From positions 434,001 through 498,000 of the forward strand of contig NZ_OEQB01000001.1 of assembly GCF_900240295.1 (NCBI RefSeq): a stretch of DNA of 64,000 nucleotides, given 5' to 3'. The notes beneath the pieces were generated by a model. That model was not told the DNA's origin. It worked only from the letters and a program-made list of their open reading frames with translations, and ran no database searches. Shown piece by piece: positions 45,425 through 55,463 of the stretch (the stretch's first letter is position 1; every line of letters begins with the position of its first letter). The translations under genes were made by a program, and so were the position numbers. The stretch comes from Megasphaera vaginalis (ex Bordigoni et al. 2020) (GTDB lineage Bacteria > Bacillota > Negativicutes > Veillonellales > Megasphaeraceae).

Positions 45425-46100
45425 CCTGCCCACGGGAACAGTTGGGATATGTTAGGATTAGGGACGGCGCTCAAAATTAGGAACTTTGACCTTAGCGAAA
45501 CACCAGCTTCATAGAAAACAAAAAACTTGGGCAAAGAACAGCCGCAAGGAAATCCAAAAAACGCCAAGACTCTCATGGAAATAGTGTGGTGCACATGGCG
45601 GATCAAAGCGCTCTGGCCGGCGTATATTGAGCCGGACGGACATGAGGGCGGCGTAAACGAGTAGCTTAAAGCGATGTACCATCATAACGCTGCCGGAAGC
45701 GACAGATGAACATACGACCGGTACGATACGTATAGGTGGCCCTGGGCACACCATAGAGTCAACATAGACAAAAAGGGCTAACCGAAAGCGGCTAGCCTGT
45801 GTTAACCCGTTCATGAGAGAAGCGCCTTTGTAGGGAGAGATGAACACGTAAATCATAACACAAAGAAGACTCTTTTTTTACTACTGGCATAACATATGTA
45901 TGGTTATCCTACGAATTTTATATGGAGAATTTCATCATAATACTATTAAGCTATCTAATATAATCGTTTGTATGCTGTTATTTTATGTTATATGCTCAGC
46001 CATAAAAAGCTATTCCCGAATCTTACTGTCAAAAGTTTGAGAGAATAGCTCATTTTTATTTATAAATTGATATTCAGCACTATAATTACATATACATTTA
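45425..46100. other. Unassigned region at the left edge of the AT-rich island
   Basis: 676 bp. The left ~450 bp has balanced base composition and an open minus frame (45509-45856) with no ribosome site or recognisable domain; it may be decayed DNA. From about 45880 the sequence turns abruptly AT-rich and stays so for almost 5 kb. Confidence 0.5.
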
Positions 46101-47054
46101 TCATAAATAATCTTTATCAAATACATATTCTAATTGATTCTCTGTATAAAATCTTCTTACCATCTCTAACATATTTTTTTCTTGTTCTCGTATGTAATGA
46201 AGAATTCTCCATTGAAATAAGACTATCTCTCTCCGTTTGCGTTTATATAATGACGGATCATATATCATAAATAATTCCCTAGCTGGTGTTTCTACCGCTA
46301 AAGCTGATATAACAATGCCTTGTTGTTTCCTTAAATTAAGACAAATGCTATATGGAGCAAAAAACCAAGAATCTTCATCTAATAAATCCAATGCAATTTT
46401 TGCCGTATCTACCGCAAATTTAGGTTTAATGTATGATGGGAAATAACGTGAATGCCAGTGTCGATACGTTGATCCCCAATTAATATATATTTGCTTATCT
46501 CCATCCAAATCACCTGGCATAAGCACCTTTTTTGATGCAATAGGCTTTCGACTAATTACCATCAATTTTTCAGAATGAACTTTTTTTATTGTAATTTGTT
46601 TATGCGAAATATGACTCAAAGGAAATCCCACATCCACCGTGTTCAACGCGACTTGTTCATATAACTCTTCCGTATGCATTGTCTTTATCGTTAATCTCCA
46701 ATCTAATGGATCATTTTTGAGTTTATTATAAAACCCACTAAATAAATAATTATTTACACTATTGACAGTTCCAATAGATAATTCTATTACTTGTGGCCTA
46801 TAACAAAAATCTTCCAGCTCAGAATTCAAATTGAACCAATTTTGCGCTAATGGTAAAAAGTTTTGTCCCGCCAAAGTAAGCTCAGCTCTTTTAATCCCCT
46901 TGTTCCTTATTACTAATATAGCGCCTACTTTATCTTCTAAAATTTTTAGGCGATGGCTCACAGTTTCCTGCGACACATATAAAAGGTTTGCGGCTTTACT
47001 AATATTTTTAACTTTGGAAACAGTGAGGAATGTTTCTATTAAATCTTTATTCAT
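46101..47054 (-). CDS. LysR-family transcriptional regulator
   Basis: 317 residues. N-terminal winged helix with NISKAANLLYVSQETVSHRLKILED, then a periplasmic-binding-protein-like effector domain. It is divergent from the aldolase operon, the standard LysR layout, and likely controls it in response to the substrate. AGGGGGG lies upstream. AT-rich codon use (AAA, ATT, TTA) unlike the flanking genes. Confidence 0.92.
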   Translation of the reverse strand: MNKDLIETFLTVSKVKNISKAANLLYVSQETVSHRLKILEDKVGAILVIRNKGIKRAELTLAGQNFLPLAQNWFNLNSELEDFCYRPQVIELSIGTVNSVNNYLFSGFYNKLKNDPLDWRLTIKTMHTEELYEQVALNTVDVGFPLSHISHKQITIKKVHSEKLMVISRKPIASKKVLMPGDLDGDKQIYINWGSTYRHWHSRYFPSYIKPKFAVDTAKIALDLLDEDSWFFAPYSICLNLRKQQGIVISALAVETPARELFMIYDPSLYKRKRREIVLFQWRILHYIREQEKNMLEMVRRFYTENQLEYVFDKDYL

Positions 47055-47089
47055 TATAATCCCCCCTATTTATCTAAGCTATCACTTAT

Positions 47090-47136
47090 ATGAGCATATG
47101 TAAATATTAATATAATAAATATTTACATATGCTCAT
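47090..47136. promoter_or_regulatory. Perfect 19-bp inverted repeat in the LysR/aldolase divergent region
   Basis: Left arm 47090-47108 (ATGAGCATATGTAAATATT) and right arm 47118-47136 are exactly complementary, with a 9-nt spacer that contains TATAAT at 47111-47116. It is probably the LysR operator or a core promoter. Confidence 0.65.
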
Positions 47137-47241
47137 TATTTATTTTTATTTTATTTGCAGTTATATTATGCTTTATTCACAAGGCAATTATCTTGTTCTT
47201 GCATTTTACTATGTGTTATTTCTACGAAAGGATGTTTTCAA

Positions 47242-48234
47242 ATGAAAATTATGGATTGTACACTCCGTGATGGTGCTAATGTAGTCGGCGCTGGATTTTC
47301 TATCTCGATGACAAAATTAATAATCGAAGGATTATTGAACAGTCATATCACAACCATTGAAATGGGGCATTGCACTGGACTCGGTAGTATGCAGAACGGT
47401 GGAAAAATTGCCCCTGTCTCAGATGAAGAGTATCTCGACGCAATTGCTCCTTACGTCAGAAAAGGTCATATTGGAATGTTCCAATCAGCCAAAAATGCTA
47501 ACGAAAAGTTGATTCATAAAACCGCAGAAAAAGGGTTAAGTTTTTTACGTATTGGTGCAAATGCCGGTGACGGAGATACTGCTATCCAGGCAATAAAAAT
47601 GGTTCGTAATGCTGGACTTGAGGCAAAATATAGCTTAATGAAAGCATATATTCTTACTCCTGATCAATTGATGGAAGAAGCAAAATTACTTGAATCTGTC
47701 GGTGTACAGGCTATTACTATTATGGACTCTGCTGGATATATGTTTCCTGATCAAGTATCCGAATATACTAAAAAGTTAAAAAATACAGTCTCTATTCCCG
47801 TTGGGTTCCATGGCCATAGCAATTTGGGAATGGCCATGGCTAATGCACTCGCAGCCACTACTGCAGGAGCAGATTTCATTGATTGTGGCCTCATGGGAAT
47901 GGCTCGTAGTGCCGGTAATATTACAACAGAAGGAATGTTAGCCCTACTTCAACGACAAGGTTCCAATACGAAATATGAATTTTATAATTTGCTTCATTTC
48001 ATTGATAACGAACTAATGCCAGCTATGCTAAAAGAAGGATACCATAATCCAATCGCTCCTTTGGATCTTATCCTTGGCTACTCTGGATGTCATTCTAGTT
48101 TTATCGCTCTTTATAAAGAAGTGGCTAAGAAAAAGAAAGTGGACCTATACAAGTTAATTGTAGAAGTATCAAAAATCAATCAAAAAAATCCTTCGCTAGA
48201 ATTAATAGAGCTCACAGCTAATCAAATTAAATAA
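47242..48234 (+). CDS. DmpG/BphI-type 4-hydroxy-2-oxo-acid aldolase
   Basis: 330 residues of the DRE-TIM metallolyase family. It has the metal and catalytic segments MDCTLRDGANVVG, HGHSNLG (metal His pair) and the C-terminal GYSGCHSSF. DmpG enzymes cleave 4-hydroxy-2-oxovalerate to pyruvate and acetaldehyde, and normally work bound to an acylating aldehyde dehydrogenase, which is absent here. Substrate may be a different 4-hydroxy-2-oxo acid. Start 47242 by AAAGGA upstream. First gene of a three-gene AT-rich operon. Confidence 0.8.
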   Translation: MKIMDCTLRDGANVVGAGFSISMTKLIIEGLLNSHITTIEMGHCTGLGSMQNGGKIAPVSDEEYLDAIAPYVRKGHIGMFQSAKNANEKLIHKTAEKGLSFLRIGANAGDGDTAIQAIKMVRNAGLEAKYSLMKAYILTPDQLMEEAKLLESVGVQAITIMDSAGYMFPDQVSEYTKKLKNTVSIPVGFHGHSNLGMAMANALAATTAGADFIDCGLMGMARSAGNITTEGMLALLQRQGSNTKYEFYNLLHFIDNELMPAMLKEGYHNPIAPLDLILGYSGCHSSFIALYKEVAKKKKVDLYKLIVEVSKINQKNPSLELIELTANQIK

Positions 48235-48264
48235 TCTAAAAATCTTCTCAAGGGGGGCCTTTCT

Positions 48265-49611
48265 ATGAATAAAAAAAAGACGCACTATCGTTGGTTTGTT
48301 CTGGCAATGATTTTCTGTATTTACGCGGTAGCTGGTGCTGACCGCTCCAATATAGGCATGGTAGTTCCTTACATGAAAGAGAGCTTTTCATTAAGTAATA
48401 CAGATATAGGCGCTATGGCTAGTTTTTTCTATTTAGCTTACGCAATTGTACAAATTCCTGCAGGACATTTATATAGTAAAAAAGGAATACGCGGATTCTA
48501 CTCCATTTCTATATTATTGACTTCTATTGCTACTTTTATTATGGGTATTGCTGACTCTGCAATGCATCTCAAAGGAGCTCGAACATTGCTAGGTCTTGCA
48601 GAAGGTCCTATCAATATTGGTTCAATTACCACAATCAATAAGTGGTTTCCTACACAAGAAAAAGGGATGGCAACTGGCATTTACTTGTCTTCCATCAAGT
48701 TTGCTCCTGCTTTTGTCCCGCCTCTTTGTGCCTGGATTATTTTAAGCTTTGGTTGGCGCACTGTATTTTATGCATTTGCTATTCCTGGTATATTCTTAGC
48801 TGTACTTTGGTATATTTTAATCAGAGATAATCCACGTAATAGTCAATATACTAATGAAGCCGAAGTATATTATATAGAACACCCAACAATTACCCTTAAT
48901 AATGTTAAGAACAAATCAGCAACTACTATAAAGAATCCCGATGGAGCTATTGATAAAATTATTCGAACAAAACTTATAGAACCCTTAAGTACAAATTCGG
49001 AAATATTAAGATCTTGGAGTATATGGGCTGATGCTGCTGGATATTTTTTCTTGGTTGCAATCACATACACTATTATGACTTGGATTCCTACTTACCTGGC
49101 ACAAGTAAAGCAATTTACAATTATTAAAGTCGGATTAGTTGCATCTGCCCCTTGGGTTGGTGCTGTTTTAGGCAATATAATTGGCGGTACTCTTTCAGAC
49201 AAGTTATTTCATAGTCGCCGTAAACCAGTTATGTTGATTACAGCAATTAGCACAGTTTTCTTAATGTATTCTTTAAAATTTGCTCCTGATGACATGACGA
49301 TCCTTGGCATTTTATTACTGCTTGCTGGGATATTTTTAAATCTTGGTTACTCAATGTTTCTAGCTTATCCAATGGGGATTGCTACAAAAGAAAAAGTATC
49401 ATTTGCTGCTTCTATTGTAAATACAGCAGGATCATTAGGAGGCGCTTTCGGCCCATTTGCAGTAGGATTAATTTTAGATTCTTTTGGTTGGGATAGCGTC
49501 TTTCCATTTCTAGCAAGCATGTCCGCAATTGTATTTATTTTATTGCTAACAATGATTGAACCTCTCCAAAAAACACCCTCTACGGAAGATACAATTGAAA
49601 AACATCATTAA
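48265..49611 (+). CDS. MFS carrier, anion:cation symporter-like
   Basis: 448 residues, twelve membrane helices. The N-terminal HYRWFVLAMIFCIYAVAGADRSNIG and QIPAGHLYSKKGIRG fit the ACS family that imports sugar acids and organic acids such as hexuronates or galactarate. Between an aldolase and a hydroxyacid dehydrogenase, it likely imports their substrate. AAGGGGGG lies upstream; 30 bp after the aldolase gene. Confidence 0.85.
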   Translation: MNKKKTHYRWFVLAMIFCIYAVAGADRSNIGMVVPYMKESFSLSNTDIGAMASFFYLAYAIVQIPAGHLYSKKGIRGFYSISILLTSIATFIMGIADSAMHLKGARTLLGLAEGPINIGSITTINKWFPTQEKGMATGIYLSSIKFAPAFVPPLCAWIILSFGWRTVFYAFAIPGIFLAVLWYILIRDNPRNSQYTNEAEVYYIEHPTITLNNVKNKSATTIKNPDGAIDKIIRTKLIEPLSTNSEILRSWSIWADAAGYFFLVAITYTIMTWIPTYLAQVKQFTIIKVGLVASAPWVGAVLGNIIGGTLSDKLFHSRRKPVMLITAISTVFLMYSLKFAPDDMTILGILLLLAGIFLNLGYSMFLAYPMGIATKEKVSFAASIVNTAGSLGGAFGPFAVGLILDSFGWDSVFPFLASMSAIVFILLLTMIEPLQKTPSTEDTIEKHH

Positions 49612-49641
49612 ATTGCCCACAAAAAGGAGGCTTTACAGGCT

Positions 49642-50589
49642 ATGAAGACATATATTTTCGATCCAATATCCCCCGACGCATTAAGCTATGCAAAAGAAAA
49701 TTTGGATGTCATCACTTGGGATGATCCCAGAATAAACGATATAAAAGAAGCTGAAGCATGCATAGTAAGAACTTATAAAATTAGTAAAGAACTAATTGAC
49801 AGCATGCCCCATCTCCGTATTATTGCCAAACATGGTGTCGGCACAGATAATATTGATATTCCCTATGCTAAAAGCAAAAAAATTGTAATTACCAATACCC
49901 CAGTCGCAAATTCGAATTCTGTTGCTGAACAGACAATTGCCTTAATACTAGATTGTGCTCGTAAAATTACTTGGTCTCATAATTGCAACGAAAAAGGATT
50001 AGAACGTAATCAGCCGATGTTTCTCAAAGGCTATGAAATAACAGGTAAACGTCTAGGCTTAATTGGTATTGGACATATTGGTTATCTTGTCGGTACTAGG
50101 CTAAAAGCCGGCTTTAACATGGATATTCTAGCTTACGATCCATTTATTTCAAAAGAAAAATGTAATGACATGGGATTTCAGTATGAAAGAGATTTAAATA
50201 CACTTATACAAACTTGTGACATAATATCAATATCAGTCCCATTAAATGACTCCACTAAAAATATGATCAGCAACAAGGAACTATCTTTAATGTCCACTTC
50301 AACCATTTTAATAAATACGTCTCGCGGTGGAATTGTAAACGAAGAGGATCTCTATGAAGCTTTACAAAATCATCAAATCTTAGGTGCTGGTTTTGATGCT
50401 TTTATCGAAGAACCATTACCTGCTCATCATAAACTATTTACTTGTCCTAATTTTGTAGGCACGCCCCATAATGGTGCTAATACTTATGAAGCACTTACTA
50501 GGATGGGGAAAGGAGCCGTTGGTGAAATCATTCGCTTCGAAAAAGGGGTACCTACCTTAACAAACATCGGATTCAATAATCTGCCATAA
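49642..50589 (+). CDS. NAD-dependent D-2-hydroxyacid dehydrogenase
   Basis: 315 residues of the D-isomer-specific group. Nucleotide motif GIGHIG with Asp in LAYDPF (NAD), and the catalytic Arg (INTSRGG), Glu (FIEEP) and His (GTPHNGA). It interconverts a 2-hydroxy acid and a 2-oxo acid; alone it cannot be assigned to phosphoglycerate, glyoxylate or lactate. In this operon it may make the 2-oxo acid that the aldolase cleaves, or reduce the pyruvate formed. GGAGG upstream. Confidence 0.9.
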   Translation: MKTYIFDPISPDALSYAKENLDVITWDDPRINDIKEAEACIVRTYKISKELIDSMPHLRIIAKHGVGTDNIDIPYAKSKKIVITNTPVANSNSVAEQTIALILDCARKITWSHNCNEKGLERNQPMFLKGYEITGKRLGLIGIGHIGYLVGTRLKAGFNMDILAYDPFISKEKCNDMGFQYERDLNTLIQTCDIISISVPLNDSTKNMISNKELSLMSTSTILINTSRGGIVNEEDLYEALQNHQILGAGFDAFIEEPLPAHHKLFTCPNFVGTPHNGANTYEALTRMGKGAVGEIIRFEKGVPTLTNIGFNNLP

Positions 50590-50681
50590 AACAATTAGTA
50601 TACTCAAATTTACATTCGAGAGCTTAATCTCAATTTTATCTCTCGTACCTATTATCACTTTCATTAGATTAAGTTACCCAC

Positions 50682-50739
50682 AATAACATAAGATGCCCTG
50701 TATTACTATAAACAAATACAGGGCGCATCTTATGTTATT
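50682..50739. terminator. Long bidirectional terminator between the AT-rich operon and guaA
   Basis: Arms start AATAACATAAGATG and end GCATCTTATGTTATT with the inner GCCCTGTATT / AATACAGGGC; a run of T follows on the plus strand, and the left flank is A-rich. It marks the right edge of the AT-rich island. Confidence 0.85.
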
Positions 50740-50748
50740 ATTTTTTAA

Positions 50749-52284
50749 TTATTCCCACTCAATCGTCGAAGGCGGTTTACTGGTTATGTCATAAACAATG
50801 CGGTTAATGTGCGATACTTCGTTAACGATACGGCCGGAGATGGTGTCGAGGACGTCATAAGGGATGCGAGCCCAGTCGGCGGTCATGAAGTCTGTCGTCG
50901 TGACGCCGCGCAGGGCCAAGGTATAGTCGTAGGTACGGAAGTCGCCCATGACGCCAACGGAGCGGTTATTAGTGAGAACGGCAAAGTACTGGTTGATGGA
51001 GCGATCCAATCGGGCCTTGGCGATTTCTTCGCGGAAGATGGCGTCGGCATCACGGAGAATGGCGAGTTTTTCCGAAGTAATTTCCCCCATGACGCGAATG
51101 GCGAGGCCAGGCCCCGGAAACGGCTGCCGCCAGACGAGATAGTCCGGCAAGCCGAGTTCGGCGCCAAGTTCGCGCACTTCATCTTTAAAAAGGTTGCGCA
51201 GCGGTTCGATGAGACCTTTAAAATCAACGACTGCCGGCAGGCCGCCGACGTTATGGTGACTTTTGATAACGGCGGCATCGCCGGTGCCCGACTCGATGAC
51301 GTCGGGATAGATCGTCCCTTGGGCCAGAAAGTCAACGGCGCCGATTTTACGGCCTTCATCCTCAAAGACGCGGATAAATTCTTCGCCAATAATTTTTCGT
51401 TTCTGTTCCGGATCGGTAATGCCCTTCAGTTTGCCGAGAAAGCGCGCCGACGCATCGACGCGGATAAAGTTCATGCCCGAATGCCGGAAAGCGGCTTCCA
51501 CTTCGTCGCCTTCATTTTTGCGCATTAGACCGTGATCGACAAAGATACAGGTCAGTTGACTGCCGACGGCTTTAGAAATCAGCGCTGCCGCCACGGAACT
51601 GTCGACACCGCCGGAGAGCGCGAGAACGACTTTACCGTCACCGACCGTTTCACGGACATTGGCAACAGCGGCCTTGGCATAATTGGCCATCGTCCACTTG
51701 CCGCTGCAGCCGCAAACTTCGGTAAGGAAGTTACGTAGCATCTCCTTGCCATGTTCCGTATGCAGGACTTCCGGATGATATTGCATGGCATAGAGCCGCC
51801 GTTCCGTATGTTGCATGGCCGCAACCGGACAGTTTGCTGTATGCGCGATAATTTCAAATCCCGCCGGAATGGATGCAACGTAATCTGTATGGCTCATCCA
51901 GACGATCTCTTCAGCAGACAATCCCTTGAACAAAGGCGATGCCGTATCGACAGCTGTCGGCGTCTTGCCGAATTCGCGCAATTCCGCCTGCTCTACCACG
52001 CCCCCCAGGGTCTGTGCCATAAATTGCATGCCATAACAGAGGCCGAGAACGGGAATCCCCAAATTAAATACTTCTTCACTGATTTTCGGCGCCTTTTCTT
52101 CATAGACACTGGCCGGGCCGCCGGTAAAAATAATGCCTTGGGGCTGCAATTCCTTAATCTTATTTACAGCCTTCCCATAAGGATATACTTCGCAGTACAC
52201 GTGATTTTCTCTGACGCGCCGCGCAATCAGCTGATTGTATTGGCCGCCGAAATCAACAACGATAATAAGTTCTTCGCCCTTCAT
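50749..52284 (-). CDS. guaA: GMP synthase (glutamine-hydrolysing)
   Basis: 511 residues. The glutaminase domain has the Cys of GLCYGMQ and the His-Glu of [11 protein letters not shown]. The ATP-PPase domain has [10 protein letters not shown]. The C-terminal dimerisation segment ends [16 protein letters not shown]. It aminates XMP to GMP. Start at 52284 with GAGGAGG 7 nt upstream; the longer frame lacks a site. Normal base composition resumes here. Confidence 0.97.
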   Translation of the reverse strand: MKGEELIIVVDFGGQYNQLIARRVRENHVYCEVYPYGKAVNKIKELQPQGIIFTGGPASVYEEKAPKISEEVFNLGIPVLGLCYGMQFMAQTLGGVVEQAELREFGKTPTAVDTASPLFKGLSAEEIVWMSHTDYVASIPAGFEIIAHTANCPVAAMQHTERRLYAMQYHPEVLHTEHGKEMLRNFLTEVCGCSGKWTMANYAKAAVANVRETVGDGKVVLALSGGVDSSVAAALISKAVGSQLTCIFVDHGLMRKNEGDEVEAAFRHSGMNFIRVDASARFLGKLKGITDPEQKRKIIGEEFIRVFEDEGRKIGAVDFLAQGTIYPDVIESGTGDAAVIKSHHNVGGLPAVVDFKGLIEPLRNLFKDEVRELGAELGLPDYLVWRQPFPGPGLAIRVMGEITSEKLAILRDADAIFREEIAKARLDRSINQYFAVLTNNRSVGVMGDFRTYDYTLALRGVTTTDFMTADWARIPYDVLDTISGRIVNEVSHINRIVYDITSKPPSTIEWE

Positions 52285-52332
52285 TGCAAGCCTCCTCTTT
52301 ACATCTCTCAAACGATATTTCATTATACCATG

Positions 52333-52364
52333 AAAAAAGCGGCAATGCCTAGCATTGCCGCTTT
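52333..52364. terminator. Terminator between the queuosine operon and guaA
   Basis: AAAAAGCGGCAATGC pairs with GCATTGCCGCTTTT around a 3-nt loop, between the queF stop and the guaA leader. Confidence 0.8.
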
Positions 52365-52399
52365 TCTTCCGTTATCTCCAAACGGCGCCGTCACTTATT

Positions 52400-52882
52400 T
52401 CAGCGATTGTCAACCCGTTCAGGGACCAGATCGTGTCCAGCCAGACGTTTCCAAGCGATATCTTCCCATTTCGTTCCCGCCTTGCCGTAATTGCAGTAGG
52501 GGTCAATGGAAATCCCGCCGCGTGGCAGAAAACGCCCCCATACTTCAATATAACGCGGTTCCATACAGTTGATGAGATCTTTCATGATGACATTAACACA
52601 GTCTTCGTGAAAGGCGCCGTGATTGCGGAAAGAAAACAGGTACAGCTTCAAACTTTTGCTTTCAACCATCTTCACGTCCGGCACATAGGCAATAGTCAAA
52701 GCCGCAAAATCAGGCTGTCCCGTTATCGGACAGAGACTGGTAAATTCGGGACAGTTGAATTTAACGAAGTAATCATGATCACGGTGCTTGTTGATAAAAA
52801 CTTCCAGCACATCGGGATTGTAGGCCTTTTCATAGGCCGTATGCCGACTGCCGAGTCGTGTCAACCCTTCCGTATCGTTCAT
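52400..52882 (-). CDS. queF: NADPH-dependent preQ1 synthase QueF
   Basis: 160 residues, short YkvM type. It reduces preQ0 nitrile to preQ1. The Cys of [15 protein letters not shown] is the nucleophile and [17 protein letters not shown] is the NADPH/preQ0 region. Last gene of queD-queE-folE-queC-queF, overlapping queC by 4 bp. Confidence 0.96.
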   Translation of the reverse strand: MNDTEGLTRLGSRHTAYEKAYNPDVLEVFINKHRDHDYFVKFNCPEFTSLCPITGQPDFAALTIAYVPDVKMVESKSLKLYLFSFRNHGAFHEDCVNVIMKDLINCMEPRYIEVWGRFLPRGGISIDPYCNYGKAGTKWEDIAWKRLAGHDLVPERVDNR

Positions 52883-53574
52883 GGCGTTCTCCTTTCCACC
52901 GCCGGATCAACGGCGCCGTTAGCAGCAAAGGCCGCCGCCCGTTCCCGACAGGTGCCGCAGACGCCGCACGGCACTTCGCCGCCGGCATAACAAGACCACG
53001 TCCGTTCATAAGGAACGTTCAAGGCCAGTCCCTGTCTGACGATATCGCGCTTATACCAATGCAGAAACGGCGCCACAACGCGAAGCTGATGGCCCGATCC
53101 GGCCCAAATGGCGACGCTGATACCGGCCTGAAACGCCGGCGAGCAGTCGGGATAAGCGAAACCGGCGGCATCTTCCGCATGGACACCGTAATAAAGAAGG
53201 TCACACCCTTCACTTAAAGCGACACCGGCGGCAGCCGAAAGAAAGAGGCCATTGCGAAAGGGAACGTATGTCGCTACCGGCTTTTCTCCTCCTGTCGCTG
53301 CAATCTGTTCTGCATACGTGGCCTGTGGCACAGCTTCTGTCGATTGCTGCAACAATGCGCAATTGCTGTATTGAAAAACGGCGTCAAGATTGATTTCCAA
53401 GTGCCTGACCCGATAGTAATCGGCAATTGACGCTGCCGCGGCCAGTTCCTTCCGATGCTTCTGTCCGTAATATATGGATAAGGTGATGACGTTATCGCTG
53501 CCGTGTTCCGCAACGGCCATGGCCAGGGCCGTCGTCGAATCGATACCGCCGCTAGATAGAACAAGTGCTTTCAA
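52879..53574 (-). CDS. queC: 7-cyano-7-deazaguanine synthase QueC
   Basis: 231 residues. P-loop [13 protein letters not shown] at the N-terminus and a C-terminal zinc-site [10 protein letters not shown] preceded by [11 protein letters not shown]. It makes preQ0 from 7-carboxy-7-deazaguanine. It starts with TTG at 53574, 7 nt after AGGAGG. Overlaps queF by 4 bp. Confidence 0.96.
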   Translation of the reverse strand: MKALVLSSGGIDSTTALAMAVAEHGSDNVITLSIYYGQKHRKELAAAASIADYYRVRHLEINLDAVFQYSNCALLQQSTEAVPQATYAEQIAATGGEKPVATYVPFRNGLFLSAAAGVALSEGCDLLYYGVHAEDAAGFAYPDCSPAFQAGISVAIWAGSGHQLRVVAPFLHWYKRDIVRQGLALNVPYERTWSCYAGGEVPCGVCGTCRERAAAFAANGAVDPAVERRTP

Positions 53575-53593
53575 TGTTCCGCCTCCTGAGCTT

Positions 53594-54184
53594 TTATTTC
53601 AAATACAGCTGCAACGCTGTTTCCGTCTTGAATCGTCCGCGCAGTTCCGCCGTGCAGGTTTTCGTATTCGTCTTGCGGATACCGCGGCAAGTCACACAAC
53701 TGTGCCGGCCTTCAATCAGAACGGCAATATCCTGACTGCCCGTAATTCGGGAAAGAATGTCGGCTATATCCGCTCCGATTCGCTCTTGCAGCTGAAGCCG
53801 CCTGCCGGCCATGTCACAGATCCTGGCGATCTTGGACAAGCCGATGACCATGTTGCCGGGAATATAGGCGACAGTGGCCTTCATGTCGTACATGAGTGCC
53901 AAATGGTGTTCACAATACGAAAAAAACTCAATATCCTTCATGACGACAATGCGATCTTTATCTGCCGTCATCGCTGCTGTCACATCGTTATCGTCTGCAA
54001 CGGCAAAAGTCTTAGCAAAAAGCGCTGCCAACTCCTGATTGGAATAATTCATGCCGGCAAAAACCTCTTCATACATATTGGCAACACGTTGCGGCGTTTC
54101 CTTCAGCCCGGCGCGGTCCGGATCGGCGCCGAGGGCCGCTAAAATCCCGCGAACATGCACCGCAATAGCTTCCTTGTCAATCAT
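53594..54184 (-). CDS. folE: GTP cyclohydrolase I FolE
   Basis: 196 residues. Converts GTP to dihydroneopterin triphosphate, the first step to queuosine precursor and folate. Zn-site [12 protein letters not shown] and CVTCRGI, and GLSKIARI. In this operon it supplies the substrate for QueD. Confidence 0.96.
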   Translation of the reverse strand: MIDKEAIAVHVRGILAALGADPDRAGLKETPQRVANMYEEVFAGMNYSNQELAALFAKTFAVADDNDVTAAMTADKDRIVVMKDIEFFSYCEHHLALMYDMKATVAYIPGNMVIGLSKIARICDMAGRRLQLQERIGADIADILSRITGSQDIAVLIEGRHSCVTCRGIRKTNTKTCTAELRGRFKTETALQLYLK

Positions 54185-54186
54185 CC

Positions 54187-54843
54187 CTATACACCTCGCA
54201 TATCAGGCGGCCAAATCATTTTGTGCAGCTGCAATTGCAGTCTCACACCGTTCCATCTCTCGCGGCTCATATACCGAACGATCCGTTTCGGATCAATACG
54301 GCCGAAAACGGGACTGATATAGACAGTGCACCGCTCAGTCAGTTCATGGCGGCGGATAACTTCCCCGGCACGCTTCAGATCCTCTTCCGTAGAAGCAACA
54401 AACTTGACGGCATCACCGGGCCGGAGACATGCAAAATTTTCAAGCACCATCCGCTCTTCACAGCCGCTGCCGGCCAATTTATAATCCAATGTAAAGTGCG
54501 GTCGCCCTGCCGTACAAAAGGGAGCCAACGGAACGGCGCCGTTCGTCTCCACTTCCACCTGACACGACGTCCTCCTGTCAAAAAGCTGCAAAAGCGTCGC
54601 CATCTCCTCTTGCAGCAGCGGCTCACCGCCTGTAAGCGTCACATTGGTAACGCCGGCAGCGAGAACATAGTCCGTAATCGCTTCAGGTGTCAACTCTTCA
54701 TATGGGCAATCCGCTTCATTGGCCCAACGCGTGTCGCAATAAGAACACGCCAGATTGCAGCCTTGAAAACGGATAAATACGGCCAACGCACCGGCACGGG
54801 GACCTTCGCCGTTAATGCTGATGAATTTCTCTGCTACTTGCAT
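54187..54843 (-). CDS. queE: 7-carboxy-7-deazaguanine synthase QueE
   Basis: 218-residue radical-SAM enzyme. The cluster motif is [13 protein letters not shown] near residue 30, followed by [10 protein letters not shown]. It contracts 6-carboxytetrahydropterin to CDG. It overlaps queD by 10 bp and is followed 2 bp later by folE. Confidence 0.96.
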   Translation of the reverse strand: MQVAEKFISINGEGPRAGALAVFIRFQGCNLACSYCDTRWANEADCPYEELTPEAITDYVLAAGVTNVTLTGGEPLLQEEMATLLQLFDRRTSCQVEVETNGAVPLAPFCTAGRPHFTLDYKLAGSGCEERMVLENFACLRPGDAVKFVASTEEDLKRAGEVIRRHELTERCTVYISPVFGRIDPKRIVRYMSRERWNGVRLQLQLHKMIWPPDMRGV

Positions 54844-55265
54844 TCAGTCTCTCCTGTATAGACGGCACAGTTATTCGGCGTTTCGTACACTTTTACGGCC
54901 GTCACGGCTACTCCTCGCGCCGTCAGAAGCGAAAAAAAGTGAGCGGCAAAGTTTTCTGCCGTCGGCCTGAACGGAACTTCCGTCAAAAGCATGGACTCTT
55001 CCCGCAAAGCGGTAAGCGTACGTTCCCGAAGGGAATCTTTTTCGTAAATCAGCGAATGATCCAGTTTGCGACAAATATCTTTCAGCGCTGTCCGCAAAAC
55101 AGCAAAATCCATGACCATGCCGCGAGTCTGTTTTTCCTGTTGCAACACGCCGCCGGCCTGTGCAATCACACGCCAACGATGACCGTGAATATTGCGGCAT
55201 TTTCCATCATAATCACGAAGAAAATGCGCAGCATCAAAGCATTCTTCACATTCCAAATAAAACAT
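54834..55265 (-). CDS. queD: 6-carboxytetrahydropterin synthase QueD
   Basis: 143 residues of the PTPS fold. Zn-ligands in FDAAHFL and GKCRNIHGHRW, and the catalytic Cys in the same segment. It turns dihydroneopterin triphosphate into 6-carboxytetrahydropterin. First gene of the queuosine operon, with GGAG just upstream and a riboswitch and terminator in its leader. Confidence 0.96.
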   Translation of the reverse strand: MFYLECEECFDAAHFLRDYDGKCRNIHGHRWRVIAQAGGVLQQEKQTRGMVMDFAVLRTALKDICRKLDHSLIYEKDSLRERTLTALREESMLLTEVPFRPTAENFAAHFFSLLTARGVAVTAVKVYETPNNCAVYTGETECK

Positions 55266-55278
55266 CTTTTTCTCCTAT

Positions 55279-55308
55279 AAAAAAGAGCCCTGCAGCAACG
55301 CAGAGCTC
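55279..55308 (-). terminator. Leader terminator of the queuosine operon
   Basis: Minus strand GAGCTCTGC / GCAGGGCTC hairpin (one GU pair) followed by TTTTTT, just 14 bp before the queD start. It is the expression platform of the preQ1 riboswitch. Confidence 0.85.
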
Positions 55309-55347
55309 ACCGTTTTGTGGCAACAAAACGACAATAATGCCGGGCGT

Positions 55348-55389
55348 CCTGGTTTTGTTTAGGGACAGGATGGCACGAACGAACTGTCC
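55348..55389 (-). ncRNA. preQ1-I riboswitch aptamer
   Basis: Minus strand: stem GGACAG / CTGTCC (55384-55389 and 55363-55368), a loop starting TTC with a CC later in it, and a tail CTAAACAAAACCAGG. The tail is nearly that of the Thermoanaerobacter preQ1-I aptamer (AACAAAAC-AGG), whose GG pairs with the loop CC to form the pseudoknot. It precedes a terminator and the preQ1 operon. Confidence 0.8.
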
Positions 55390-55407
55390 ATAATAATACA
55401 CGGTTTT

Positions 55408-55436
55408 AGTCTACATGGGACAACGCATTTTGTCAA
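55408..55436 (-). promoter_or_regulatory. Promoter of the queuosine operon
   Basis: Minus strand TTGACA (55431-55436), 17-bp spacer, TAGACT (55408-55413). The transcript would start about 10 nt before the aptamer. Confidence 0.75.
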
Positions 55437-55463
55437 GTAAGGCCCTCCGGCGGCAAGATAAGC

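Noticed and set aside
45509-45856. 115-codon minus-strand frame, possible transposase remnant
   Set aside because: No DDE or other transposase motif, no terminal repeats, no ribosome site; listed only as unassigned DNA.
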